Shown piece by piece: positions 51,879 through 63,079 of a stretch of DNA of 64,000 nucleotides. The notes under the pieces were generated by a model, which worked only from the letters and a program-made list of their open reading frames with translations, did no database searches and was not told the DNA's origin. The position numbers and the translations under genes are program-made. Position 1 is the stretch's first letter. The number at the start of each line of letters is the position of its first letter. The DNA lies in contig QLIY01000574.1 in NCBI GenBank assembly GCA_003260075.1, positions 1 to 64,000 on the forward strand. The letters are read 5' to 3'. The stretch comes from Phallusia mammillata (lineage: Eukaryota; Chordata; Ascidiacea; Phlebobranchia; Ascidiidae).

Positions 51879-54800
51879 TGCTGATGTTGTCATGGAACTA
51901 ATGCCCGCAAAAGAAACCGTTTTATTTATCGCTAACAAATACTGTAAATGCTTGCTAAGAAAATTATTTCTAGCTGTCTTACAGCACTGCAATTACTTTT
52001 ATGTTTGCACGAATGTATTGCTACCGTAACCAACCAAAACTTTGATAACATTAAAACGAACGCAAATTTCAGGATTCCAACGGGAACCCGAAGAAAGCAA
52101 CTATCCGTGATAACAAGGATGGAACATACACAGTTGCATACGTACCAGATCTTGCTGGCAGATATACAATTTCGGTAAAGTACGGTGGAGACGAAATCCC
52201 TTATTCACCGTATCGCATCAGAGCGCACCCCAGTGGCGATGCAAGCAAATGTCTTGTTACTGGTAAGTCAGTTTATATTTATTGTATCTTTATTTTCCTT
52301 ACTTTTTTCATGAACATTTTCTTCTTTCTCTTCCAAAAAATGGAAATAAACCTTTTTTCTGTTTCTTCTTCTTTGATGCTTCCAGTCTCTTTTGGTCGAG
52401 GTGCGTTGTTCAAATATGTGATTTTAAATTGTTGTTTTTACAATTTTTACAAACTTATTTTCCAAACAGGTGATGGTCTTGGGCCCACAATTGTCATTGG
52501 TGAAGAGGCTGTTATATCTGTCAATCCAAATGGGGCTGGAAATGGTAAAGTCACATGTTCGGTGGTGAAACCTGATGGTGGGCAACTTGAGGCAGATGTG
52601 GTCGAAAACAAAGATGGGACATTCGATATATTTTACACCGCACCAGAACCGGGATCGTACACCATCAATGTTCAGTTTGGGGGAGTTGATGTGGTGGACA
52701 GTCCTTACCGCGTCACTGTAAGTTGCGTGTTGTATTGAATAAATTTGTTTTGAAAGCGGTGTTATTACTTGCACTTATTTGCCAATGGACCTAAACTAAA
52801 CGATAATGTGCTTGGTTGCTTGTTGTAAACTGCTAAACACATTTTTTTGTTTTCGGCTTGTGTTTGTCTACACCGTAAAAGTAAATGCAGTTGAGTGTAT
52901 ATTGCAAGTGAGTTTTGTCATTGCGTTGCATGCGAACGATTCGTCATGCTATTGTTGTCATGCATCCCTTATTGTAGGCTGATCATGGTTCAAAGCCAGT
53001 TGAAGTCATTGAAGACCTGGTTCAAACCACAGAAGTTGCTCCCGCATATTCGTACATGAATGGCGACAACCGGGTAAACAAACATTTATGACATGCGGTT
53101 TGATGTTGGCTTGTTAAACGGTGTGCTGTGCGGCGATATGCATGAAATATTGTGTTTTGTGTCTATCTATTTTACATCGAATATTGTTTCACCAGGCCAT
53201 CGACCAGGTGGATGGAGCAGATTCCCTCCGTCCAGTCATGCTTATGTTCGATATACCAACAAGACACGGAAAGCTAACAAGTAGGATTACTCAACAATAA
53301 ATATTATAGGTCTACTTAATATAAGGTAACACGGCATATCTGTTGTAAGTATTGCCCAGCGGTTCATTAATAAACATGTAGGTGACAAAACGGCCAAACC
53401 GAAGGTTAAGCAGTAAAAGCCACACGCGGGAAATTAAGTCGGCTGTGGAAAAAACAATAAGTTAATGCAAATCAATCAACGTGAATGTGTGTAGTGAGCC
53501 TACGGTTGTGACCACCCAAAAAACAGCTCGTGCCCCCACTGTTATAGCCAATCATGTAGTTTTTGTAATGTAAATATAAACATAAAATATAAATTGGCAA
53601 TATATCAAAACTATTCCAGTTTTTAATGTGCTGATATTTTTTCAATAAGTGCAAGTATAAGAAAACACGTGACCTGTTTGCAGGTGAAGTTACAACTCCT
53701 AGTAACAGCAAAGAAGTACCAACCATCAAGGACAATAAAGATGGGACTATATCTGTGCAGTACCAACCACACGAGACGGGACTGCATGACATGTCGATCT
53801 ACCTTGACAACGAACATATTTCAGGTTTGTTTACGATTCATTTTTAGGTTAAACTGTGACCTATGCAGTGTGTAGACAACTTGCGGTTACGTTACAGGAA
53901 GTCCCATTCAGTTCTACGCGGATGTAGTGGCTCCGGGACATGTCACCGCTTACGGACCAGGTTTGGTGACCGGAAAAGTAGGCGAACCGGCTAATTTCAC
54001 AATTGTGACAAAAGATGCAGGCGCAGGTACGCTTTCTTGTTTAAGAGTAGTCTTGGAATAAGCAAATCTCTGAGGTGCTTAGCTGTATGTCTAAGTTTTG
54101 CATTTGAAACACTTGGTTAAAAAAAAGATTTAATTTGCACAATATTACTTTTATTTACATTTTCTGTTAACTGTTTGTTTGCAGGTGGATTGGCACTGGC
54201 GGTAGAAGGACCATCAAAAGCAGAAATCTTCTGCGAGGACAACAAAGATGGGACTTGCTCGGTGTCGTATCTTCCTACAGCACCAGGCGAATACACAATT
54301 ACGGTGAAGTTTGATGATCAAGACATTCCCGGATCTCCCTTCCTTGCAAATATTGCTGGTGAGAACTAGGAAAACATGGATGTAGTGGATGTGTGATGTG
54401 TAAATCATGGGTCATTTTGTGTGTATAGGTGGTCCAGACCAAAGAAAGTCGAAGCTAGCTTATGGAACTACAAGTGACGTGGCTCTGAAAATTAACGAGT
54501 GTGATCTCTCAATATTGGCGGCCAGTATTGTTGCTCCGTCAGGTCACAAAGAAGATTGCTGTCTTAAAAAATTACACAATGGCCATATTGGTAAGCTATA
54601 TAATCATAATCTATATTATTTCAGTTTTAATTTTACAGATTCAAGTTATTAATTTTAACGACAAAAATGCTTACTTGGTTGATACGTTTAATATATTTGT
54701 TATGTCAAAATGGTAATGACTACCCGTGCCAAAATTTGTGCTCGTGGTGTAGTAGTAGCCTAGTTTATCCCACCTATCTTAAACAGTACGATAATCAGAA

Positions 54801-57606
54801 AGCAAGTAACAAACTATAAACACGCAATGTAGTAGTTTGAATTCGATCAAACTGTACCAAAACATTATGGAAAAACCATCCCGCGTGCCAGGGTTTGTCG
54901 ACCCCTGGTTATACCCTTCATTATATTTCTATATTACCCACTTCAATTTGCTCAGGTATTTCGTTCACGCCCAAGGAAATCGGTGAACATTTGGTGAATG
55001 TGACAAAACGTGGACAGCACGTGACTAACAGTCCCTTCCACATAATGGTCGGAGAGTCAGAAATCGGTGACGCGAGCAAAGTGAAAGTGACTGGTGATGG
55101 ATGTAAAAAATGTTGCGTCATGGAAAAAACGAACTTTATGGTGGACACTAGAAACGCTGGTTAGTTTCATGTTTTTTGTTAAAACATTCTTATTCTACGT
55201 TGCTATTTTAATCTCATTTCTACCTTTGTACCAAGCACAAAATTTAGGACACTTTAGTTTTGACATTTAGTTTGTATCAAAGCGCATTGTGTGTATATTT
55301 CTAGGTTACGGTGGCTTGGGCCTGTCAATAGAAGGACCGAGTAAGGTTGACATCAACTGTGAGGATATGGAAGATGGAGTGTGCAAGGTCACATACACAC
55401 CACAAGAAGCTGGAAATTATATCGTAAACGTGAAATTTGCCGATAAACATGTCCCCGGTTCTCCGTTTACGGTCAAATGTAAGAAGTAGTGACGGTTAAA
55501 CAACGTCATTCGTTTAAAACAGCTCTTGTGTTTTGACAGGCGATGGTGAAGGTGCGGTGCAAAAACACAGCATCACCAGACAACAAAAAGCAGCATCAGT
55601 AGCCACAGTTGGAAGCACCTGTGATCTTAACTTGAAAATACCAGGTATATTTTTGTACATTTTCTTGTATGTCACTTTCTTTTTTTCACTTTCTATCTAT
55701 TTTCTGGCGTCTTACTTTCTTCTATTCCTTTCCGCTCGGGATGAACAGAAAACTGGAAACACTCTTTATCTACAACCTCGCGACCATCTAGTGCCTCATC
55801 TTCCTACAGCCAGTCTTATTCAAGAATGGAACAGACCTCGTATAAAAGCTCGTCACTGGGTGGCGCACAAACACAGACATATGTCCAGGAAAAATTCGGT
55901 GGTCCTGTTTCTAATACTTCATCTTCTTCTCCTTTTGTTCCTAAATTTACTAAAAATCTGACGAAGTTTGGAACTTTTGAACATCCAATATACAATAAAG
56001 GCAAGACTTTTATTGTAACACAATATGTTTTCAAAAGCTTTTTCGCTGGCAACCTGCCAATAATCTGACAATTTTAACTCTTAACTCTTATAGGTGCTGG
56101 AGTCGCAGATCTTACTGCCGAAGTAAAAAATCCCAGTGGTCACAAAGAAGATGCTGAAATTGTAGAAACCGATCAAAACGCATACAGCATTAGATTTGTT
56201 CCGAAGGTATGAATTGATACATTAATTGTGTTCATCACCTGTGTGTGTTTTTTATTTTACGTGTTTTGAATGTTAGGAGATGGGAGTCCACACCGTAAGT
56301 GTTCGATACTTGAACCAGCACGTACCAGGAAGTCCATTTCAGTTTACTGTTGGACCATTGGGCGAAGGTGGGGCAAAGAAAGTTACAGCAAGCGGACCCG
56401 GACTGGAAGCAGCCACTGTTAAAGTGCCTGGTAAGGAAATTTGCAGCGTGTAAATATGACCAAAATCAATTTCGTTCACTAAATAAACACTGCTAATATT
56501 ATTCAGCTGATTTTTGCATTTGGACCCGAGAGGCTGGAGCTGGTGGACTCTCCATTGCCGTGGAAGGACCTTCAAAGGCAGAAATTAACTTTGAAGACCG
56601 CAAGGACGGATCTTGTGGAGTTTCCTACGTTGTCACCGAACCAGGTCAGTTTCTAGATAAAAATGTGCAGTCAGCTTTAACAACAGAACAAATCTATGAG
56701 TGTAACAAAAAAAAACTAGATTTTCAACTTGACCGACATTTTTGTATATCATACAAACGTATTGCATCTTTTCTTTAGGAGAGTATGAAGTTTCTGTGAG
56801 GTTTAATGATGAACATATTCCAAACAGCCCATTTCCTGTTCATGTGAGCGGAGTTGGTAGCGGGGCAGTTGATTCAGTGAGTAAAACAAAATCTTTGTTG
56901 TTGTGTTGAATCATCACACAATCTGTTTTTTGTTCATAACAGAGCCGCTTTAAGTCGGACTCTTCTAAAGTAAAGTCGTTCGGTAGTGGGTTGCGCCGAG
57001 CAAAGATTGGTGAAAACAATTCCTTCACAGTTGACTGCGGAAATGCAGGTGCGTTGATGTTTTTGGACTTAACCTCTATAAACAGGCTACAAATATTTTT
57101 TCTCTATGCTGTTGGTTAAAGTATTGTTAAAACTCGTATTCTTTGGTTGCACCTGCATATCGGTATAGATCCCATGTCTGCAAAATCAAAACAAAACTTT
57201 TGCGCCGTTATTGGACAAAACATAAACTAACAACCTTATAATGTTTTGCCTGATGCGTCGTTCAGTTATGTTTGAAAATAAATAAGTTTTTTGCAGACAG
57301 TGCACATTATTTCGGCCTATGAGGTCTCATTAGTGTAGCTGGTGACTTTTACATAAAATGTTATTTTCGTTCTGAAAACTTGGGTTGATCAAGAACGCTT
57401 GTTGCATGCTGTGTACAGGGAGTAACATGTTGCTGGTCGGCATCCACGGCCCGAGCACGCCCTGCGAAGAAGTCCATGTGAAGCACATGGGACACAAAAG
57501 GTACACCGTCACTTATACTGCGAGAGAATCCGGACAATATCTGCTTATTGTCAAATGGGGAGAAGAGCACATTCCTGGAAGCCCATTTCAAGTTACTGTG
57601 CCATGA
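39416..57606 (+). CDS. FLN: Filamin (actin cross-linker; two CH domains, 24 Ig repeats)
   Basis: A base isoform of 2,605 aa comes from 48 in-frame exons: 39416-39758, 40483-40734, 41000-41097 or 41304-41401, 42015-42162, 42225-42421, 42569-42728, 42799-42999, 43315-43452, 43511-43647, 44236-44344, 44918-45118, 45690-45827, 45896-46032, 46517-46643, 46705-46898, 46958-47218, 47280-47529, 47589-47714, 47789-47925, 47991-48147, 48217-48381, 48448-48618, 48688-48855, 49099-49297, 49370-49521, 49582-49755, 49816-50045, 50112-50252, 50325-50445, 50648-50814, 50945-51058, 52073-52262, 52470-52717, 52978-53073, 53196-53280, 53684-53824, 53898-54026, 54185-54358, 54429-54590, 54956-55159, 55305-55478, 55540-55644, 56094-56206, 56277-56430, 56507-56644, 56779-56876, 56943-57048, 57419-57606. 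Filamins dimerise through the last Ig repeat and cross-link cortical F-actin, anchoring integrins and signalling proteins. CH1-CH2 fill residues about 30-270 ([36 protein letters not shown]). Ig repeats follow with recurrent PGSPF and DNxDGT motifs. Hinge 1 lies around 52978-53220, and the C-terminus ([11 protein letters not shown]) matches vertebrate Ig24. Ig2-Ig3 are duplicated and Ig22-Ig23 are missing. Confidence 0.97.
41000..41097 (+). CDS. FLN: Filamin exon 3a, CH2 domain, mutually exclusive alternative
   Basis: This 98-nt exon has a CTCGAG/GT acceptor and CAG/GTGAAA donor. It encodes [11 protein letters not shown]... ending LGVAQ, which corresponds to the vertebrate CH2 segment GLCPDW...WLGIPQ. 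The neighbouring exon 41304-41401 has the same length, the same phases and homologous sequence. Since 98 is not a multiple of three, including both or skipping both would break the frame, so one must be chosen. This copy is the more divergent (fewer matches to the vertebrate segment). Confidence 0.85.
41304..41401 (+). CDS. FLN: Filamin exon 3b, CH2 domain, mutually exclusive alternative
   Basis: Second 98-nt version of the same CH2 exon, encoding [14 protein letters not shown]... ending LGVPQ. The acceptor is AATAG/GG and the donor CAG/GTAAAC. It follows the vertebrate sequence more closely than exon 3a and is probably the ancestral form. The choice changes about one third of the residues of a CH2 segment next to the actin-binding surface. 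Confidence 0.9.
45203..45316 (+). CDS. FLN: Candidate in-frame cassette exon in filamin (38 codons), unproven
   Basis: Between exons 44918-45118 and 45690-45827 there is a strong acceptor (TTTGTTTCAG) followed by an open stretch in the right phase. It could end at 45316 (CATCAG/GTTCTC) and re-enter the next exon in phase; 114 nt is divisible by three. It would add a basic, Ser/Lys-rich linker between the second copies of Ig2 and Ig3. The donor is weak, so this may be chance. Confidence 0.3.
50407..50583. repeat. Duplicated end of a filamin exon around a 13-C run
   Basis: 50407-50485 (the last 39 nt of exon 50325-50445 plus intron start) is repeated at 50499-50583, with C at 50486-50498 between. 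The right copy has about seven extra bases in the intron part. The second exon piece is not needed by the protein, and a contig overlap explains it best. Confidence 0.8.
51129..51372. mobile_element. Foldback MITE (about 245 bp) in a filamin intron
   Basis: Two arms of about 90 bp are inverted copies: GCCAGTATTTGTGTGTAAAA...GGCAACAGAAG on the left and CTTCTGTTGCTTTTATT...ACACACAAATATTGGC on the right. A loop of about 60 bp lies between them. Outer ends are CTGAGCAAAAAATC and GATTTTTGCTCGG-like. It lies 70 bp upstream of the candidate 49-codon cassette exon. Confidence 0.75.
51443..51589 (+). CDS. FLN: Candidate filamin cassette exon (49 codons) within Ig14
   Basis: A 147-nt open segment lies between a good acceptor (AAAAATTTTAG) and a perfect donor (ACT/GTAAGT). 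It is phase 0 on both sides, as are its neighbours 50945-51058 and 52073-52262. Inclusion would insert a charged segment ([14 protein letters not shown]...) after QIT in Ig14. The flanking exons also join directly to a normal vertebrate-like Ig14 without it, so it is optional if real. Confidence 0.5.
51783..51877. other. 95-C run, probable assembly gap
   Basis: Ninety-five consecutive C in the filamin intron 51059-52072. No flanking duplicate is visible, unlike most 10-C runs, which fits a gap of estimated positive size. A genuine homopolymer of this length would be extraordinary. Confidence 0.65.
52386..52400 (+). CDS. FLN: Candidate filamin 15-nt microexon in Ig15
   Basis: A long pyrimidine tract and TTCCAG precede 15 nt, which are followed by GTGCGT. 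Spliced between 52262 and 52470 in phase 1, it adds VSFGR after KCLVT and before GDGLGPT. From memory, vertebrate filamin A has an optional insert VSIGGHGL at exactly this point, after KCTVT. The match in position, phase and first residues supports a conserved alternative microexon. Confidence 0.65.
55749..56000 (+). CDS. FLN: Filamin Ser-rich 84-codon exon inside Ig20
   Basis: This 252-nt open exon is spliced after LNLKIP (55644) and before [11 protein letters not shown] (56094), phase 1 on both sides, so it can be skipped without frame change. It encodes a Ser/Thr/Tyr-rich low-complexity loop (for example [16 protein letters not shown] and SNTSSSSPF). The acceptor is GAACAG and the donor is the non-canonical AAAG/GCAAGA. 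Vertebrate Ig20 goes directly from the KIPE strand to the next strand, so this is a lineage-specific loop, likely disordered and potentially phosphorylated. Confidence 0.7.
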
Positions 57607-58111
57607 GCCACATGGAAGTTGGTGGTAGAGCATCAAAACGTTCAATCAGCTTCGTACTTGCCTTACTGCAGAAAAGTTTTTTGTACATACCAATGGAAAT
57701 GAACAAATGGTGGTACAGCTTCTTTTGCCGATAGACGCAACAAACTAAGGATGTTTATGAGCACCTGTGTTTATGTTTTTGCGTGCTATATTATAACATT
57801 AGAATAGTATTGACGTTGTAGTTGTTGTTGTGCTTGTTTTAAATTTGATCAATCATTGTCGGCCCTTACATATGTTTCAAGTTTTTGAATTATGGCTTCT
57901 TCGAAAGTGTTGTCAAAATGTACATTTTATCGTCAAGCGCATCAACAGTCTCGTGTGTAAGTTGCGAATGCATGTTGAACCAGATTGTATACTAGTTGCA
58001 TAGCTTTATTTTTCTGTATTTTGCATGCCTGCCCGATTGTACATGCAAAAAATCAAAAAATCCACATGCTTTCATGCAGTATATCATTATTGGTGCCGTT
58101 ATAATCTCAAC

Positions 58112-58117
58112 AATAAA
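58112..58117 (+). promoter_or_regulatory. Candidate filamin polyadenylation signal
   Basis: First clear AATAAA after the filamin stop, giving a 3' untranslated region of about 0.5 kb. Confidence 0.45.
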
Positions 58118-59293
58118 ATATCGGATGGAATTTTGTGAAAGCAAAGTTTTCATTGCCTCTGTTCAGATCAGTAGGTTCCAAACTTTTTATTATTCTTTGG
58201 TTACGGTCACGAAACAGATTTCTTTAGCTTTCCCAGTCCAAGCTAATCTATCGTCCACACTACATAAACAGAAATTACTTATTTCTGAAGTTACTAAAAA
58301 AACATAAAAATGATGTACCAGAAAACAGAAATTAGCCTAAAAATCTTCCACTTGCAACATAAAGTAACAACCTCAGGTACTGTTTTCGCGTTTCTGTCAT
58401 TTTCTGTCGAAGATATCGGCCAAAGAAAAATCTCAATATTAAACCGTGTCTCAGTATTTAAATATATCACCAAGTTATTTTTTTCGAGTTGATGCTGCGC
58501 CCTTTCGTAAAAATTTAAACATTGCGACACAACTTCGGCGTAGCCTCTTCAGTTTTAAAAATGTATAGCCTACATTATTGGTCCCAAATTATGGTGTTTC
58601 AATGCAACTTGTATAACGTCACAACATTATCTAAGTTGATATACCTTGACACAGTAATATATGTTTTCCAATGAAAAGGGGCGCAAAAAATACCGAAAAA
58701 CGATAGAGAAAAAAGGCTGTCCCGAAATGGAAAGAATGGAAATGATTTGAAAAAAATTTGGAACATCCTTTGAATTTAAAACCTGGAAAGTTTCTACTTC
58801 TGATGGGTACAGATCAATTTGATGTGTGTGATGCAAGAAGAGAAGCAATCGGTGCATTGGCACACGTATAATGATCAAAATACGAAACGGTTAATAAACT
58901 TACACATTACAAATAATGTTGTCGAATGGAAAAGATAAAGCTATGATAACATTCTTACGTTTTTATTTTTAACGTTTAAGGCAAACAAAGTTACGTCTTT
59001 CGGTTTTTACGTTATGACAGTTCCAATGGAAACAAAAATTATCCGTTTTACTGTTACTGTACTTATTTGAAGTTTAGTGTAGGGCTTCGCTAGACTTTTC
59101 TAAAGGAAAATTTACACCAATAAAACAACATGTATGTTACAAAGCATTTGTTTTGTCGTGAAATGTCGATCATCGCCAAACGTTGTAAGTTTATAGCCTG
59201 GTCGTCGCGTGCGATTAAATCGTGCACCAATGTATATCTTGTAGTTCTATGGCCAGTAATCGGTAGCGAACGTATTGCACAATCCGTGTATGG

Positions 59294-59602
59294 CAGTGGT
59301 TTTCAACTGGTGGTCCATGAAGACTTTTTGGGTGGTCCACAGGACGTTAATTATATTTTGTGTTAAATTAGAAATAAGCTAGTTTCATATGATTTATTGA
59401 ATATTTATGACATAAAAGCTTATCCAAGTTGCTGGCCATTTGTTGTTATCTGTTATCTAAAATTATGTATTGAAAGATTTTATTTCAAGCCAACAGACTT
59501 GTTGTGGATGCTTTCTTTGTCCTTTTTTAACAATGGACTGGTCCACCATACTTTTTTAATTGGACTGGTGGTCCATGGCCTGAAACGAGTTGAGAACCAC
59601 TG
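59294..59602. mobile_element. Non-autonomous hAT MITE, 309 bp, intact
   Basis: Inverted ends CAGTGGTTTTCAACTGG and ...GAGTTGAGAACCACTG with a GGTGGTCCATG motif repeated inside both. Perfect 8-bp target duplication GTGTATGG at 59286-59293 and 59603-59610. Confidence 0.9.
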
Positions 59603-60821
59603 GTGTATGGTTTAACATCATGTGAAAAACATTTGTTTCTAAAACAATAATCGATACTGTTTATATGCCACCCTAAGCTTGGAAATGCGCTTTTCTGCAT
59701 CTTTTTCTTGCAGCAGAGTCACTGAAATTTGCAATGCTCTAGAATAATTGTGCTGCGGCAACTGTTTTACCGTTTTTTGTTGCCATTAAGATTTTTTTTC
59801 TTTCGTCAACATTTCTAATCTTTTACGTGCTTCCCGTCGTTAATCGCAGCCAGTCAAGAGTCATTTGACGATCCAGCAACTATAGAAACGCGAATACTGC
59901 AATAACTGAGATCACCACATTAAAACGAAAAGTGGATTTCTAAACAAGCAACAAACAGACTACATTGTGTTGCAAGTAGACGCCAAATGGTCGAATGCAG
60001 AGAATTCCTTAGGCAAGTTGGTGACGCATCGTCTGCATGGGTTTTACAACTTTGCCAATCCGGTAAAATAATTACTGTATCCCAAGGCTTCCTAATTAAA
60101 ACAATTGTTCAGAAGCAATTTGCCGATGTAATAATTGGGATCTTTACGCTTTTACCAAAAAAATCCGTGGGACGAAAAGCGGCGGCAAGGCACGCACCCG
60201 CGCGCACACACACAAAGAGGCAATCTATGCAAGGCAAAGTGTGGTGCGCACACACACGAGATTCCGCGTTCCGGTCGCGAAAGCGCTTACGAAGGAGGAA
60301 AGCCGCCATGCACGCGTTCGTCCAGTTCGTGAACCACAGGACCGGAGCTGTTCGAGCCACTGTTGGCATTTTGCTGTTTTCAAAACCAAACATCGTCAGC
60401 TCACAGCCTCAGACGAGACGCGCAGCCGCGCAAAACGTAGCCGGAAATGACGTCAGTAATCAGATCTGACGAGATACTCACGACGAAAGCAGTACTGTCA
60501 GCCTGTCAGCAACACCGTACAGCCAGTCTTGCAACTGCCCTTTATGAGGAAATGACCATGCCTTAGAGTACGAGCTTCGAGATGACTAAATGCTAAACAA
60601 AGCTTAGCGAAAATAGAAATACTACGATGTGCGGGAAACAGGAATAGATGCAAGAGAAAAGTAGCGACAATTCCGTAGTTCATAGTCATTAAACCGAGAT
60701 GGCCGTATAACACACATGGTCAATGTAATCGCTGTTGTGTAACTTACGATTTTTATCTCCCATAAAATTGAATAATGTAAGTGTACCGTTAGGCAAGTCA
60801 AACTACTGTAAAACTGCTAAA

Positions 60822-62976
60822 ATGCGAGGTGACAAACGAAAAACATCCAAAAGCAGTACTGATTCGCGGCAAGGAAGAAATCAAAACGTCGAAAAGACAA
60901 CAGTGTACCACATTGATACAACCCTGAGCATAGATAATGACTTGAAAGAAACAACCGGGAACATAGGACAAAACCGAAGTTGCAAACAAGTTGGAGACAA
61001 AGGATTTAAATCGACTGATCTGAGATTGAACGTTGCTAAGCATCAAAACGACGCAGAACCTTCCGAAAAAAATGCCAACGGTTGCAATCCTACAAAGCCG
61101 TTGGTGTCAAACAACATGCAAGTGGATGAACCTGACGGGGCTACAACGAACAACGAAACTATCAGTCACGGCGATGACAAGGATGAACTACAGAAAGAAA
61201 ACGAAGATTGTTCGGTCAAGTCCAATTCGCACCAAAATGTCGCTTCAAATTTTTACTCAAGGTTGGTTTGTTTGTTATGGTTTCAAACGATACTAGCACC
61301 AAAGACCCCGAAAGTTCCGACATACATTCATTGTTTGTGCATGAGTTGTTGTGCATCGCTCCGACTGGTTGCACCGGATGTGATGTCATTCTTTCGCCTT
61401 CGCGTTTTCGCTATGATCCTTTGAGTGTGGTCGACGTAACGATGTGCTATTGTTTGCATCACTTCGTCAGTTTGGGCTAGCCTGAGTGATAAACCAGTAT
61501 GAATAGCCTAAACGTTTAGGTCTAAATCTAAGTTATTTTTGTAAAAACAACTGCATCTATGTATAAAATAACTGTTGTCCACATTACATACTTCTATAAT
61601 ATCGCTCATTTGTAATTTCATTCTGTTTAAACCTAACATTCCCCCAGCAGAAAGTCATTTGAAAACGTACAGCCTCCACTTGTTTTACGGATTGTCTGCA
61701 AACGGTATGCAGCACAATTGTCAAAATCAACACGTGGCATAAAGGCTGTAAGTTTAATGCTGTCACATTTTAGCAGATAAATAATTGCACTGACAACTGC
61801 AATATTTGTCAAAATATATGTCTTTCGTTTGGACAACATTGGTAACTCAACTTACTACAAAAGATTTACATGCGATGTCATGACTTTTTGTTAAAAAAAC
61901 TGACAAAATGCCAAGTAGGTGAACCTTCAACAATAACATTTACGGTGCTTACCATTACACGTTAAATATAGTTATATTATTAAAAATGTTTTAAAAGAGC
62001 GTGATGACACACTACATACCAAGGGATTTCCACTGATATTCGGTACACCTAAGATTTTTAAGCTAAATATTTGCGGAAGAACTGTGTGATACTATACTTT
62101 TTTGTTTTAGCTTAAATTTGCTGGCTACTCGTGCTTTTATCAACGTAAAACTGGAACCGGTTGAAGTATCGGTGGCAGAAAGATGTGGAAAAGATTACAT
62201 GTCTAGTTTAGAAAACAGGTTTGTGCCCATTCGTTTATGATTTATATGTTTGACAAACGCATCAGCATATTTAGGTTTCACCATATTTCAAACTTTTATT
62301 GTCATATGGTGAACAAAATATTTAACCTAATCGAATTGTCTTTCACTGACACATTTATTGAAATAAAGACTCAAACGTTAAACATATATTGTTTTGAAGA
62401 TTTTTTGATTATGTTTATTTCGTTTGCAGGACAAGCACTGCAGGGAGTAATACCAGTGTAAGCCTTTACCAACGCAGAAGTGAAAGTCAAAGTCCCGTTT
62501 CCCACGACCATGACCTGCAATATTTGCAATCTCACGCGGAACTTTCCCCACAAACATTTGCCGAGCAGTTGCGGCACAACGATTCGGCAAGCATGGTTGT
62601 TTGTCGATCACTACCCGGAAAAACATCTAACCAGGGTTTAGGTGCGTAGGTTATTTGTTTTCAGCAAGTTTTGAGGATGGTTTGCATTTTTACAACATGT
62701 AGCCGCATTGTAACATTTTTTTCTGTAAATATATTTTAAAAACCGATTCTGTACATTTTTTAGACTCTACAAATACAAGTGGTGCAGGCCGAACCAATGG
62801 ATCCTCGCTACATCATTTTGTTACTCGATACACCATCGAAAAACCCGACGAATCATCGAGGTTGGGACTTGACATATGCCTGGAAAATGATAGCTCCAAC
62901 GAGGCAATAATGGAAGTGGAGTGTGGGGGAAACAAAGGTCTACTGTACGTAACCAAACTTTGCCAAGGAAGCAAAG
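60822..62976 (+). CDS. 5' part of an unidentified gene, possible SAND-domain protein
   Basis: Four exons join in phase (60822-61261, 62111-62218, 62430-62641, 62764-62976) to give 324 residues before the last visible donor; the gene continues past the window. The first ATG in frame is at 60822. The first 180 residues are hydrophilic and Asn/Asp/Ser/Lys-rich (MRGDKRKTSKSSTDSRQGRN), so likely disordered. The last visible exon ends EVECGGNKGLLYVTKLCQGS, which resembles the beginning of SAND DNA-binding domains (DEAF1/SP100/AIRE class: a V-x-C start, then G-x-LY and a basic/Gly turn). The diagnostic C-terminal half, with its KDWK-like motif, would lie outside. Function is therefore not established. 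Codon usage and splice sites look normal. Confidence 0.6.
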
Positions 62977-63079
62977 GTTAGTTAGTTGTGTTATTCTAAA
63001 TCAGGGGTGAATAACCTGCCGTACAGCCACATGCTGTGCCGAAGATGAATTTACCCGGCCGTGAACATGTGTATTAATA

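Larger units (their letters stand above)
57607..60821. other. Filamin 3' region and intergenic DNA
   Basis: A plus-strand AATAAA lies at 58112-58117, about 500 bp after the filamin stop. Beyond it I see AT-rich sequence, one hAT MITE (59294-59602) and a GC-richer patch with alternating purine-pyrimidine CACACA stretches at 60170-60430. That patch may belong to the promoter side of the next gene. No exon is supported. Confidence 0.5.

Noticed and set aside
51690-52029. Open frames with long poly-proline or poly-glycine at the 95-C run
   Set aside because: They exist only because the run has no stop codon in any frame; there is no coding context and the run is probably a gap.
59987-60469. 160-codon open frame upstream of the last gene
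   Set aside because: Overlapping frames are open on both strands because the patch is GC-richer; no domain, splice context or plausible composition supports a protein.
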